64,000 nucleotides of DNA from Pseudomonas sp. CHM02 (GTDB lineage Bacteria > Pseudomonadota > Gammaproteobacteria > Pseudomonadales > Pseudomonadaceae): the NCBI RefSeq assembly GCF_000612585.1, contig NZ_JFCA01000017.1, positions 54,445 to 118,444 of the forward strand, given 5' to 3'. Both the position numbers and the translations under genes were made by a program. This document shows, one piece after another, positions 18,826-27,449 of this stretch (the first letter of the stretch is position 1; the number at the start of each line of letters is the position of its first letter). Below the pieces are notes generated by a model that saw only the letters and a list, made by a program, of their open reading frames with translations, ran no database searches and was not told the origin of the DNA.

Positions 18826-19985
18826 GGCTTGAGCGCCGCCAGTTGCTCCAGCAGGTAGCGTTCGCCCACCTGCTGCAAGGCCTGGCGGCGGGCCCGCACC
18901 GCCACCCAGTCGATGGGCGCCGCGATCAATGCGTGCACCTGGTCGGCATCGTCCGCCGGCAGGAAACGCTGGGACAGCTCCAGCTTCTGCAAGAGGTTAC
19001 GCACCCGTGCATTCAGCGAGGCCTTGTTGCCCGGCAAGCCCACCGCAATAAAAGGCTTCTCGAAAATGATCGCGAACACCGTGGCATGGAACGAGTTGGT
19101 CACCACATAGGCCGACTCCTTGAGCAGCTTGAGCCAGTCCTGGGGGCCGACCTGCACGGTCTCGCCAATCTGCCGCCAACGCCGGTGCGCGTTGTACGGC
19201 GAGATAATCGGCCCGGCCACATGCTGCGACAGCGCTTGCGCTACCTCGCGCACGCCCACGCCAGTGCGCAGCGCGTAGCAGAACACATGACCGGTGCGGG
19301 TCTGAGTGGCCGTGGCGAGCAATGCCGAATAATCGCGATGCAACAGCGTCGGGTCGGGCACGCATTGGGCCGTCAGGCCCGCGACCTGTTGCACAATGCC
19401 CACCCCGCTCTCTTCGCGTACGCTGATGGCCGACAGTTGCTTGAGCAGGCCTTCAGCCTCGGCGTGGTACTCGGGCTCCAGGTACTCCTTGCCGAAACTG
19501 GCGGCATAGGAAATACGCCGGGTGGTCTGGTCGCAATCGAATGCCAGGAAGTACGCCGGGTCCAGGCCTGTCTGGCCCGAGGGGTTCCAGATCTGGTCAC
19601 TGCCTGCCACCAGCAACTGCTGACCGGCTACCGCCTGGTTGAGCTGGTTGGCATGGGCGTAGCGCGGCTCCTGGATATTCAGGAAACGCGACTTGAACGC
19701 CTGGAATTGCCGGGACTGGGCATTCGGCCCCAGCACCCGGGTTTTCAACGCGAGCGCCTTGAGGTAAAGCGCCTTGATATTGGCCTTGAGCTGGCGCGGG
19801 TTGAACAACTGGCGAATCTCGCTGCCATCTTCCACATAGGCCGGGTGGTAATTGATCAGGCTCACCTGTAGGCCCTGCTGCTGCAACCAGCGCTGCAAGG
19901 CATAGGCTTGCAGCACGGCGCCGAAGTTCTCGCTGAAATGGTACGTCAGTATCCCGGCCCTGACGGGGCGTGCAGATGCGCTCAT
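18822..19985 (-). CDS. Polysaccharide pyruvyl transferase (WcaK family)
   Basis: This 387-residue protein probably adds a pyruvate ketal from phosphoenolpyruvate to a sugar of the repeat, giving the polymer negative charge. It opens with RAGILTYHFSENFGAVLQAYALQRWL, has a central AGSDQIWNPSG and SVREESG, and ends with SAYVVTNSFHATVFAIIFEKPF, all standard for this family. ATG at 19985 overlaps the polymerase stop (ATGA) and is preferred to an earlier in-frame start 29 codons upstream that lies inside the polymerase gene. The gene overlaps the acetyltransferase by 4 bp. Confidence 0.9.
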   Translation of the reverse strand: MSASARPVRAGILTYHFSENFGAVLQAYALQRWLQQQGLQVSLINYHPAYVEDGSEIRQLFNPRQLKANIKALYLKALALKTRVLGPNAQSRQFQAFKSRFLNIQEPRYAHANQLNQAVAGQQLLVAGSDQIWNPSGQTGLDPAYFLAFDCDQTTRRISYAASFGKEYLEPEYHAEAEGLLKQLSAISVREESGVGIVQQVAGLTAQCVPDPTLLHRDYSALLATATQTRTGHVFCYALRTGVGVREVAQALSQHVAGPIISPYNAHRRWRQIGETVQVGPQDWLKLLKESAYVVTNSFHATVFAIIFEKPFIAVGLPGNKASLNARVRNLLQKLELSQRFLPADDADQVHALIAAPIDWVAVRARRQALQQVGERYLLEQLAALKP

Positions 19986-21157
19986 GATCCAGCCTGTCTT
20001 AATAAGTAATGTGAAGGAACGGCCTGGCGTGCGGGCGCGGCTTTGTTGAGCAAACCGATGAACATCGACCACACCAGCAAATAGCTGCCATCAAAGGTGG
20101 TGAAGAATTGGTAGCTGGTCTTGAACGAGAAAATCAGCAGGATCGCCACCACCGCCAGTGACACGGGGTTACGCGGCAGGCCACTGAACAGCAGGCAGAA
20201 CAGCGCCACGCCGACCACACCCAGCTTGGCAGTCACTCCCCAGTAACCGTTCTCGATATCGAACTTGGAGTTCTCGAACCAGCGCTCGTCGTTGGTGGGC
20301 ACGCCAGGTGTCAACTGCTTGGCCAGGCCATTGCCGAGGAACACCGTGGCCGGGTTCTCCAGGAACGACTCCTTGGCATGGGCGATCTCGAACGCACGAG
20401 TCACGTCCTCCCCCTTCTCTTCGAACAGGTACGTGGCAAAGCGCGACACTGCCAGTGGGCTGGCGTAGAACGTCAACGTGCCGAGGGCGCCAATGGCGAC
20501 CACCAGCACCGCGAGGGACTTGAGCTTGCGCTGGGTGATCGCCGACAGCAGGATCATTACCGCCATTGCCGCCAGGATGGTCTTGGAACCGGCCGCCAAC
20601 AGCGTGACGGCCAGGATCAGCATCAAACCGACCTTGCGCTGGCAACAGGCGTAGAAAAACAGCAGCACCGCCGAACTGGTGGGGAATAGCATGATCCGTC
20701 CCACTTCGTCGCTGGACTTGGAGGCGGCGTTGGTCAGGTCGATGCCGACCCCATACAGACTGACCTGCAGCAACTGGCCGAGGGCGAAGATGTAGATGAC
20801 CCGTTCAATGATCCGGCGGCAATTGAAGCTATGGGCCCGGGCGATTTTTTCCACATTGGCCGCCACATAGCTGTACCCCGCCAACAGCAGCACAAAATAG
20901 AAAAATGGAATGCCCGAACGCAGGAACTGATACAGGGAAATTTTCGCGCCGCTGCTGACGAGTACCTGCAACACGCTGGAAGCCACCACCAGCGCCAGCA
21001 AGGGTAACGCCCGCGTAAAGCCTCGCGCTGCATACACCACGAACGGCAGCAACAACAGCAGCGCCAAGGGCTGCGACAAGTTGTTGCTCAGCGCCAGGGG
21101 CAAGGCGAAAAACGTCAGCGGCAAGTAGAGGGTCAGGCGCGCCTGGGACAACATCAT
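19982..21157 (-). CDS. Wzy-type capsule polymerase
   Basis: This 391-residue integral membrane protein has about ten hydrophobic helices and a larger hydrophilic loop near residues 245-300 (RFATYLFEEKGEDVTRAFEIAHAKESF...), the pattern of O-antigen/colanic acid polymerases that join repeat units on the periplasmic face. Sequence is poorly conserved in this family, so the call rests on topology and on its place between flippase and modification genes. It overlaps both neighbours by 4 bp. Confidence 0.82.
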   Translation of the reverse strand: MMLSQARLTLYLPLTFFALPLALSNNLSQPLALLLLLPFVVYAARGFTRALPLLALVVASSVLQVLVSSGAKISLYQFLRSGIPFFYFVLLLAGYSYVAANVEKIARAHSFNCRRIIERVIYIFALGQLLQVSLYGVGIDLTNAASKSSDEVGRIMLFPTSSAVLLFFYACCQRKVGLMLILAVTLLAAGSKTILAAMAVMILLSAITQRKLKSLAVLVVAIGALGTLTFYASPLAVSRFATYLFEEKGEDVTRAFEIAHAKESFLENPATVFLGNGLAKQLTPGVPTNDERWFENSKFDIENGYWGVTAKLGVVGVALFCLLFSGLPRNPVSLAVVAILLIFSFKTSYQFFTTFDGSYLLVWSMFIGLLNKAAPARQAVPSHYLLRQAGS

Positions 21158-22467
21158 GGGCCCACCTCCCCGACACGGATCACCCGCAGGTACACCAGTA
21201 CGACCAGCTCCGGTAGCGACAGCAACAGCGAGGCGCCCAACAGCGGATCAATGTGCTCCTTGCACGCCAGCCACAACAACAAGGCCCCCGCGCTGCTCAA
21301 GGCGTAGATCAGCGAGGTGCGCGTGTGGCGGTTGGTGGAAATCAGCAGCGCCGCCAGGATGAACCAGGCCACATTCAAGATCGTATGTGAACCGATCAGC
21401 GCAAGGGACAACCGATCAACCTGCACCAGCCCATGGCTCCACAACAGGATGATCTGCGGCCCGGCCCAGATCCCGGCCGCGTACACCAGCACGCACAGGC
21501 CCAATACCCGTGAACTGGTGCGCCGGGTAAAACGACGCGCCTCCTCGATCTGTCCACGCCCGGCCAAGCGCGAAATTTCCGGTGTGAGTGCATTGCTGCA
21601 GGTGATGCCCAACTGGATGATCAGCCGCATCAGGGTACGCGCCATGGTGTAACCCACCACCACCGCCGGGCCGGCGATCTGGTTGAGCACCTGCAGCCCG
21701 CCCTGCAGGGTAATGGCCTGGGCCAGCGGGATTGCCGCACTGCCCACCGCCGGCTTCCAGATGCCGCGGAATTCGGCCCAAGAGGCCGATGCCAGGCCCA
21801 ACAGCGGCCAGGGCGAAATGCGCCGCACAAACAGGGTCACCAGCAGCAGGAACAGCACCTGGCTGAAGAACATGCCTTGGGCCAGTTGCAGCTCCGAGCC
21901 ACCGAGCAGCAACACAACGATGGACAGCCCGATATCCACAGTCCGGCGGTTGGCCATGATGAAGACCCCGCCGACAGTCCTGTCGATGGTGCGAAACCAT
22001 GCATCGATCGGCCCACCCAGCAATCGTGTGCACAGGTAGCCGGACATGAACAGCACCACCAGGCTGGCCTGCTCGGACGCCAGGGTCTTAAGCTTGAGCA
22101 GCGCTACCCAGTCGAGCCACTGGCCGAGGGTCAAGGCAAACAGCAGCACTAACGCGACCACCGCCAGGGTAAACGCCAACGCTGTCTGCACACTGCGCCG
22201 CGCCCCCGGCACATCGCCTTGGCTGGCGCGCAAGGTAGCACTGGTGGCCGACGCCTGGGCCACGCCCAGGTCGAGCAGGCTGAGCATCGACGGGATACCC
22301 GTGAGCACCAGCCAATCAGCATAGCGACCGGTGCCCCAGGCATACAGAAAGAACGGCACCAGCACCAATTGCGCCGCCAGCGTCACCAGTTGGGTGTAAC
22401 CGTAGCTCAGCACATTGAGGCGAAAACGACGCGACAACGAACGAGGCATTTCAAGCACCTTGTTCAT
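21154..22467 (-). CDS. Wzx-type flippase (MOP superfamily)
   Basis: This 437-residue protein with 12 or more predicted membrane helices belongs to the polysaccharide flippase family that moves the lipid-linked repeat across the inner membrane. The N-terminal SYGYTQLVTLAAQLVLVPFFLYAWGTGRYADWLVLTGIPSMLSLLDLGVAQ is typical (WGxxxYGxWL-like pattern and an early GxxxA turn). It lies 6 nt after wzc and overlaps the polymerase by 4 bp. Confidence 0.9.
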   Translation of the reverse strand: MNKVLEMPRSLSRRFRLNVLSYGYTQLVTLAAQLVLVPFFLYAWGTGRYADWLVLTGIPSMLSLLDLGVAQASATSATLRASQGDVPGARRSVQTALAFTLAVVALVLLFALTLGQWLDWVALLKLKTLASEQASLVVLFMSGYLCTRLLGGPIDAWFRTIDRTVGGVFIMANRRTVDIGLSIVVLLLGGSELQLAQGMFFSQVLFLLLVTLFVRRISPWPLLGLASASWAEFRGIWKPAVGSAAIPLAQAITLQGGLQVLNQIAGPAVVVGYTMARTLMRLIIQLGITCSNALTPEISRLAGRGQIEEARRFTRRTSSRVLGLCVLVYAAGIWAGPQIILLWSHGLVQVDRLSLALIGSHTILNVAWFILAALLISTNRHTRTSLIYALSSAGALLLWLACKEHIDPLLGASLLLSLPELVVLVYLRVIRVGEVGP

Positions 22468-22473
22468 CGTTCA

Positions 22474-24693
22474 TCAGGCCTTGTCGGACTGATAGGCGTA
22501 GCTGTAGTAACCGTAGTCGCCATAGCCATGACTGGCAGAACGGCGTTTTTCCACGCCATTGAAGATCGCGCCCTTAAGCTCGATGCCGTTCTGATGGAAG
22601 CGTCGCAGGGTCAGCTCGATTTCCTTCGCCGAGTTCACCCCGAATCGCGTCACCAACAGGCTGGTACCCGCCTGACGCCCGACAATCGCAGCGTCGGTGA
22701 CGGCCAGCAGTGGCGGTGTATCGATGATCACCAAGTCATAGCGCTCGCTGACCTCGGCCAGCAACGCAGCAAAGTTGGGGTGCATCAACAGTTCCGACGG
22801 GTTGGGCGGAATCTGCCCGCGACCAATGAAATCGAAGCGCTCCACCGCCGTCGGGTGAATGGCCTCCTGCAGATCGCAGCGCTTGACCAGCAGGTCGGAC
22901 AGTCCCGCTTCCACCGCCTTGCCCAACATTTTGTGCAGGTAGCCTTTGCGCATGTCGGCATCGATCAGCAGTACGCGCTGGCCCGACTGCGCGACGATGG
23001 CTGCCAGATTGGCCGAGACAAACGTCTTGCCCACCTCGGGGCTGGGGCCGGTGATCATCAACCGGTTGTTCTTCGCCTCGAGCATGGCGAAATGCAGGCT
23101 GGTGCGCAGGCTGCGCATGGCCTCCATCACCAGATCGTGTGGGTGGTTCACGGCCAGTAACGACGGTGCGGCCGAGCGGCCCTTGCCGGCATTGGTTTCT
23201 TCGGCCTTCTGCAACAGGCTGAAAGGAATCGACGCATACACCGGCAAGCCAAGCTTCTCGATGCCATCCGGGCTTTCCAGGCCACGGTTGAGCAAGCTGC
23301 GCACCAGCACCAGCCCCACCGACAGCATGCCGCCGAGCAGCATCGCCAGCAGCACCACGATGACTTTGCGCGGTTCCACCGGTTTGGCCAGGTTGGCGTC
23401 GGCGCTGTCGATCAGGCGCACGTTGCCTACGGTGCCGGCCCGCATCACGTCCAACTCCTGAGAGCGGTTGAGCAATTGGGTGTAGATCTCAGTGCCCACC
23501 TGCACGTCGCGGGTCAGGCTGAGCAATTCCTGCTGGGTGCTGGGCAAGCCTTCGACGCGCTTGGTCATCTGCGCCTGCTTGGCGTTGAGTTCAGCCAGTT
23601 TGGCGATCAATGCACGGTAAGCCGGGTGCTGGGGGGTGAACTTGCGGTCCATCTCGGCCTGTTGCAGTTTGAGTTCGGAGATGCCGGTGTCCAGGGCCAC
23701 TACCTGGTCGAGCACCGCCTTGGCTTCGAGGCTGATGTCGATGGATTTGCTGCGCGTCTGGAAACGGTTCAAGGCGTTCTCGGCCTTCTCCAGGTCACGA
23801 CGCACCTGGGGCAACTGGTCATTGAGGAACGACAGGCTTTGCGCCGCTTCGGCCGAGGTACGGTCGACGTTCTGCTTCACATAGAGGTTGGAGATTTCAT
23901 TCAGCGTACGCACCGCCAGGGCCGGACGCGTGCTTTCCAGGGACAGGCTGATGATGCCCGACTCCTTGCCGCGCTCAATGACCGTCAGCAGGTCCTGATA
24001 GTCGGCCACCGCGTCCAGGCGTGGCTTGCGCACGATCTTGAAATGCGCACCTGGGTTGGCGCGCAACGCCTTGACCAACACCTCGACACCGCCGCCGGCA
24101 AACGCCTCGCCGACGCGGCCTGCGGCAATCTGCCGGTCATCTTCATCAAACAGGCTGTAGGTCTGGGCCTCGCCGGCCACCAACACCAGGGGGGTGCCGA
24201 GCAACGCGGTGGGCAGCGTCAACGTGTCCAGCACCAGTTGCTCGCCACCCGCCGAGTAGCGACTGAACCCAAACAGCGGCGGCGCGATATCGCCCTCGTG
24301 CTCTGGGGCATAACGCCGCGCCAGAAAGCCTCCGATCAACGGAAAATGCTGCGGGGTGATGGTGATATCCAGCGCCAGGGTGTCGACAGTCTTGCCGATG
24401 ATGGTGCGCGACTTGATCAGTTCGATCTCGGTCACCGCCGGCGACTCCTTGCCCAGCAAGCTGCTGACATCGGAGAAACCAAGCATGTCGTTCTTCTTCG
24501 GTTCCACCTGGATCAACGCATTTGCCTGGTACACCGGCGCCGCCAGAACGGCGTAGGCCGCACCGATCAGCATGCAGGTGCCAGTGATACCGGCAATCAG
24601 CCATTTGTGATCGATCAGGGTGCCGAGCATGCCGAGCACATCGATCTCGTCGCGGTGGGGGCTATCCGGGGAAGCGTTCTGGGGTGAATACAT
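22474..24693 (-). CDS. wzc: Wzc-type bacterial tyrosine kinase and capsule co-polymerase
   Basis: This 739-residue inner-membrane autokinase controls chain length and export. The N-terminal Wzz domain has a first helix at HKWLIAGITGTCMLIGAAYAVLA, a long periplasmic part with coiled-coil character around residues 280-420 and a second helix at VIVVLLAMLLGGMLSVGLVLV. The kinase domain has Walker A GPSPEVGKTF, A' LLIDADMRKG and B LVIIDTPPLL. The C-terminus carries a cluster of six tyrosines (GYGDYGYYSYAY), the autophosphorylation tail read by Wzb. ATG at 24693 was chosen; one 27 nt upstream is possible and neither has a strong ribosome site. Confidence 0.94.
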   Translation of the reverse strand: MYSPQNASPDSPHRDEIDVLGMLGTLIDHKWLIAGITGTCMLIGAAYAVLAAPVYQANALIQVEPKKNDMLGFSDVSSLLGKESPAVTEIELIKSRTIIGKTVDTLALDITITPQHFPLIGGFLARRYAPEHEGDIAPPLFGFSRYSAGGEQLVLDTLTLPTALLGTPLVLVAGEAQTYSLFDEDDRQIAAGRVGEAFAGGGVEVLVKALRANPGAHFKIVRKPRLDAVADYQDLLTVIERGKESGIISLSLESTRPALAVRTLNEISNLYVKQNVDRTSAEAAQSLSFLNDQLPQVRRDLEKAENALNRFQTRSKSIDISLEAKAVLDQVVALDTGISELKLQQAEMDRKFTPQHPAYRALIAKLAELNAKQAQMTKRVEGLPSTQQELLSLTRDVQVGTEIYTQLLNRSQELDVMRAGTVGNVRLIDSADANLAKPVEPRKVIVVLLAMLLGGMLSVGLVLVRSLLNRGLESPDGIEKLGLPVYASIPFSLLQKAEETNAGKGRSAAPSLLAVNHPHDLVMEAMRSLRTSLHFAMLEAKNNRLMITGPSPEVGKTFVSANLAAIVAQSGQRVLLIDADMRKGYLHKMLGKAVEAGLSDLLVKRCDLQEAIHPTAVERFDFIGRGQIPPNPSELLMHPNFAALLAEVSERYDLVIIDTPPLLAVTDAAIVGRQAGTSLLVTRFGVNSAKEIELTLRRFHQNGIELKGAIFNGVEKRRSASHGYGDYGYYSYAYQSDKA

Positions 24694-24733
24694 AAATCGT
24701 GTCTTCGTCCTTGCAATCATTTAAAGAGGAGCA

Positions 24734-25174
24734 TCAGCGCGCCAGGCGCTGGGCCCAGGCCTGGGCGGCTTGTTCAATCAATGCATAGGCCTGCAAAAAG
24801 GCAGGCTTGCCCTGGCGATAGGGGTCGGAGATCTCGCGGTCGTGCTGCCACTTGCCGAGCAGGAACACCTTGCCCCGCGCCTCGGGTGCCAGGCTGAGCA
24901 CGCCGTCGATGTGCCGTTGCTCCATCACCAGGACCAGGTCGGCCTCGCTCACCGCTTGCGCGCTGAGTTGCCGCGCTTTGTGCGCCAGGGGCGCATGCCC
25001 GTGCTCCTGCAACACTTGCCCCGCCAGCGGTTCAAGTGGGTGGTCACGCAACGCCGCCAGGCCGGCCGAACTCACCGTGATCCCACAGGGTGCCAGCGCG
25101 GCGCCCAGCAACTGTTCCGCCGTGGGGCTGCGGCAGATATTGCCAATGCACACAATCAGTATGTTTTTGAACAA
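24734..25174 (-). CDS. wzb: Low-molecular-weight protein tyrosine phosphatase (Wzb)
   Basis: This 146-residue cytoplasmic phosphatase removes phosphates from the Wzc tyrosine tail. The P-loop CIGNICRSP fits CX5R, and the general-acid Asp lies in ISDPYRQG. The start is probably TTG at 25174, because a strong site GGGAGG (25180-25185) lies 5 nt before it; an ATG at 25198 would put that site inside the gene and add eight unmatched residues. It is the first gene of the minus-strand operon, so the capsule promoter should lie in 25175-25404. Confidence 0.93.
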   Translation of the reverse strand: MFKNILIVCIGNICRSPTAEQLLGAALAPCGITVSSAGLAALRDHPLEPLAGQVLQEHGHAPLAHKARQLSAQAVSEADLVLVMEQRHIDGVLSLAPEARGKVFLLGKWQHDREISDPYRQGKPAFLQAYALIEQAAQAWAQRLAR

Positions 25175-25185
25175 GGCAACCTCCC

Positions 25186-25404
25186 ACGCACCGCACACTT
25201 ATTCTTCGGCAAAAGGGATGACCTTATTTAAATAACGAGTAACTAACGACCGAGCAATTATGACCACAGCCGATAAACATCGACCATCTATCGCGCAAGA
25301 CAAAAAATAACAATCGTGGCATTAACCGACTAAAAATAACATTCCAGTACTTTTCCTATTTCCCATAATAAAGTGCCGCCTGACAGCAACAACAAGGGAC
25401 GGCC
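25186..25404. promoter_or_regulatory. AT-rich divergent promoter region of capsule operon
   Basis: This stretch separates wzb (minus) from the phosphomannomutase-like relic (plus). It is much richer in A and T than the flanking genes, with runs such as TTATTTAAATAACG (25223-25236) and GACAAAAAATAACAA. It must contain the promoter of the long wzb-to-manC operon and probably that of the two small plus-strand genes. I cannot fix the -35/-10 boxes with certainty. Confidence 0.5.
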
Positions 25405-25713
25405 ATGAACACTTCAAAGTTATTGGTAGAGCGTATTGGCCTATTTCCTTCTTCGGGAAATATTCATGTCGAAGTGAATAACTCGACCCGTGTCGTCGAG
25501 CGCATGCAGGTGTTGTATGGCGATAACTCCCTGGACATCGACGAGTCCTGCTCCGGGTTGTCGATGGTGTTTGCCGATTGGCGCTTCAAGTTGCAGGTCA
25601 GTGATGCGCTGTCGGTGTGCCTGTGCGTGGAAAGTCGCGGGGACAGTCAGTTCATGCAGGTCAAGACCGCTGAATTGCTGGCGAATATCTCCGGCACCGA
25701 GGAGCGGCCATGA
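25405..25713 (+). CDS. Stand-alone phosphomannomutase C-terminal domain relic
   Basis: This 102-residue protein aligns throughout with domain IV of phosphomannomutase ManB/CpsG: LVERIGLFPSSGNIHVEV, then GLSMVFADWRFKLQ, then CVESRGDSQFMQVKTAELLANI match the family's last 95 residues. The catalytic domains I-III are absent. The phosphate-binding loop, normally R(S/T)SNTEP, reads VSDALSV, so it cannot bind substrate in the usual way. It still has an intact frame, ATG and AGGGA upstream, and overlaps the next gene by ATGA. It probably descends from a cpsG gene of the ancestral colanic-acid cluster; whether it now has another function is open. Confidence 0.8.
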   Translation: MNTSKLLVERIGLFPSSGNIHVEVNNSTRVVERMQVLYGDNSLDIDESCSGLSMVFADWRFKLQVSDALSVCLCVESRGDSQFMQVKTAELLANISGTEERP

Positions 25714-26042
25714 GCGTGTTGGATGATTTGATACGCAGTTATGCGCTGAGGAAGCTTACGGGGATGTTCGAAAGCTTCGCCGAGCCAGCGGTGGGCGCGC
25801 AGTATCGGCGCAATACCCAGGCGATCAGCCGGTGGCTGGAACAGTTGCAGGGCAGTTCGCCGCTGCAGATCACCCATACGCTGTTCAAGCAGATGAAGGA
25901 GGCGCGGCGTCGTGGTGATATACGGCGGCTCAACGCGCAGACGGTGTTGCTGGAACTGATGGTGGACAGCAACCGGGCGCTGGACCTGGTGACTTACTCG
26001 GCCTTTCCATGCGCCGCATCCAGCCGCCAGGAAGGCTCTTGA
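25710..26042 (+). CDS. Unknown 110-residue protein coupled to the phosphomannomutase relic
   Basis: I do not recognise this protein. It is 110 residues, soluble, basic and predicted mostly helical (SVLDDLIRSYALRKLTGMF, then THTLFKQMKEARRRGDIRRLNAQTVLLELMVDSNRAL), without signal peptide or membrane segment. Its start overlaps the upstream stop (ATGA), implying co-expression. Its last 16 codons overlap the 3' end of the convergent PAP2-like gene. It may belong to the capsule locus, but only by position. Confidence 0.6.
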   Translation: MSVLDDLIRSYALRKLTGMFESFAEPAVGAQYRRNTQAISRWLEQLQGSSPLQITHTLFKQMKEARRRGDIRRLNAQTVLLELMVDSNRALDLVTYSAFPCAASSRQEGS

Positions 26043-26614
26043 TGGGCTTGATCGGCACCTGACAGGGTGGTGGCGACGCGGTTGAGCAGCAACTCGGCGC
26101 TGTACTTGGGCACCAGTGCGCAGGCCAGCAAGACCACCAGGCCAACGCCGATAAACGAGGGGGCAACCTTGATGTCGGCGCGTTCAATGCGCCACAGGAA
26201 GGCAATCGCCGCGATAGCACCCAGTATTGCGCCGGCCAACGCTTCATTCAGCGGATGGATGTAAGGCGCCACGCAATAAGCACTGAACCAGGCACTGGCG
26301 AGTAACCCCGCCCCCGCTGCCGGCCAGCGTAATGCCGGGTTGAACTGACGCGCCAAAAGACTGAGTCCCACGGTCAGCATCAGGCATGTATTCATGGCAT
26401 GGCCACTTAATACGGCAATATCCAACGGCTCAAACGATAAGCCCCAACCTTTGAACAGCAACTTGCTGAGCGCCACAATCGAATACGTCACGCCGACGGT
26501 TATTACCCAGGCGCGAAGTGCCCAAGGGTTGGAATACCTCAGCCACACCGCAATGATAATGGCGGCCGGAATCATGACGGTAATGCCGCCATAGTGCGCA
26601 AGCTCTGCCCGCAT
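25994..26614 (-). CDS. PAP2-like membrane phosphatase, partly degenerate
   Basis: This 206-residue membrane protein has about six helices. It keeps traces of the PAP2 phosphatase signature: a Lys in SKLLFKG, SGHAMNT with the central SGH, and PYIHPLNEALAG where the family has SRxxxxxHxxxDVxAG. The usual Arg residues of motifs 1 and 3 are not evident, so activity is uncertain. Beside a capsule locus it could recycle undecaprenyl pyrophosphate, which is inference. The first 20 residues form a long hydrophobic segment. Its tail overlaps the unknown gene at 25710. Confidence 0.65.
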   Translation of the reverse strand: MRAELAHYGGITVMIPAAIIIAVWLRYSNPWALRAWVITVGVTYSIVALSKLLFKGWGLSFEPLDIAVLSGHAMNTCLMLTVGLSLLARQFNPALRWPAAGAGLLASAWFSAYCVAPYIHPLNEALAGAILGAIAAIAFLWRIERADIKVAPSFIGVGLVVLLACALVPKYSAELLLNRVATTLSGADQAHQEPSWRLDAAHGKAE

Positions 26615-26689
26615 ATATCCTCAACCTGACGTGCCCGTTTCGGCGCCCATCAGACCTCAGCGCAGGGGAAAACACAACGTTATCGATGG

Positions 26690-27448
26690 TCAGCCTTGGG
26701 CGACCCGACGCAAGCTGACCGCCGCCGGCCGTGCTGCCGGTGTATCCACTTCCACGCCAAGCAGGCCCAGCAGCCGTGCGCGAATCGCCTGGAAACCGTC
26801 CTGGCCGGTGTCACGGGCGCGGGGTAGATCAATCGTCAGCTGTTCGGCAATCCTGCCGTCCGCCAGCACGATCACACGGTCGGCCAGCAGGATCGCTTCG
26901 TCCACATCGTGGGTCACCAGCAGCACCGCGGGTGTGTGCTTGCGCCACAGTTCGATGATCAGCCGGTGCATCTTGATGCGGGTCAAGGCATCCAGCGCCG
27001 CGAAGGGCTCGTCGAGCAGCAGCAACTTGGGCTCGCGCACCAGCCCACGGGCCAGCGCAACACGTTGGGCTTCGCCACCGGACAAGGTCGCCGGGTAGGC
27101 TTCCAGGCGATGGGCCAGGCCGACCTCGGTCAGCGCTTGCACGGCGCGTGCCTTGGCGTCGGGAATGCGCAGGCCCAGGATCACGTTTTTCCAGGCGCGC
27201 TTCCACGGCATCAGGCGCGGCTCCTGGAACACCGCCGCCCTCGCCCTGGGCACGCGCAGTTGTCCGCTGTCGATGCTGTCCAGGCCCGCCAGACTGCGCA
27301 GCAAGGTGGTCTTGCCGGAACCGCTGGCCCCGAGCAGGGCCACGAATTCACCGGGGGCGATGTCCAGGTCCAGGCCATCGATGACCCGTTGCTGACCGAA
27401 CTGGCGGACCACATTGCGCAGTTGCACGGGCGCTTCTAACGTCGACAT
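26690..27448 (-). CDS. Sulfonate/taurine-type ABC transporter ATPase (SsuB-like)
   Basis: This 252-residue ATPase powers import through the permease encoded 1 nt upstream. Walker A is GASGSGKTT, the signature LSGGEAQR, and Walker B LLLLDEPFAALD, followed by THDVDEA. VFQEPRLMPWKRAWKNV is characteristic of the SsuB/TauB/NrtD group of importers. No binding protein is encoded next to it; the one at 39678-40655 shares a promoter block with the gene divergent from this operon and is a candidate partner. An organosulfur substrate is inferred from the surrounding genes. Confidence 0.9.
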   Translation of the reverse strand: MSTLEAPVQLRNVVRQFGQQRVIDGLDLDIAPGEFVALLGASGSGKTTLLRSLAGLDSIDSGQLRVPRARAAVFQEPRLMPWKRAWKNVILGLRIPDAKARAVQALTEVGLAHRLEAYPATLSGGEAQRVALARGLVREPKLLLLDEPFAALDALTRIKMHRLIIELWRKHTPAVLLVTHDVDEAILLADRVIVLADGRIAEQLTIDLPRARDTGQDGFQAIRARLLGLLGVEVDTPAARPAAVSLRRVAQG

Positions 27449-27449
27449 G

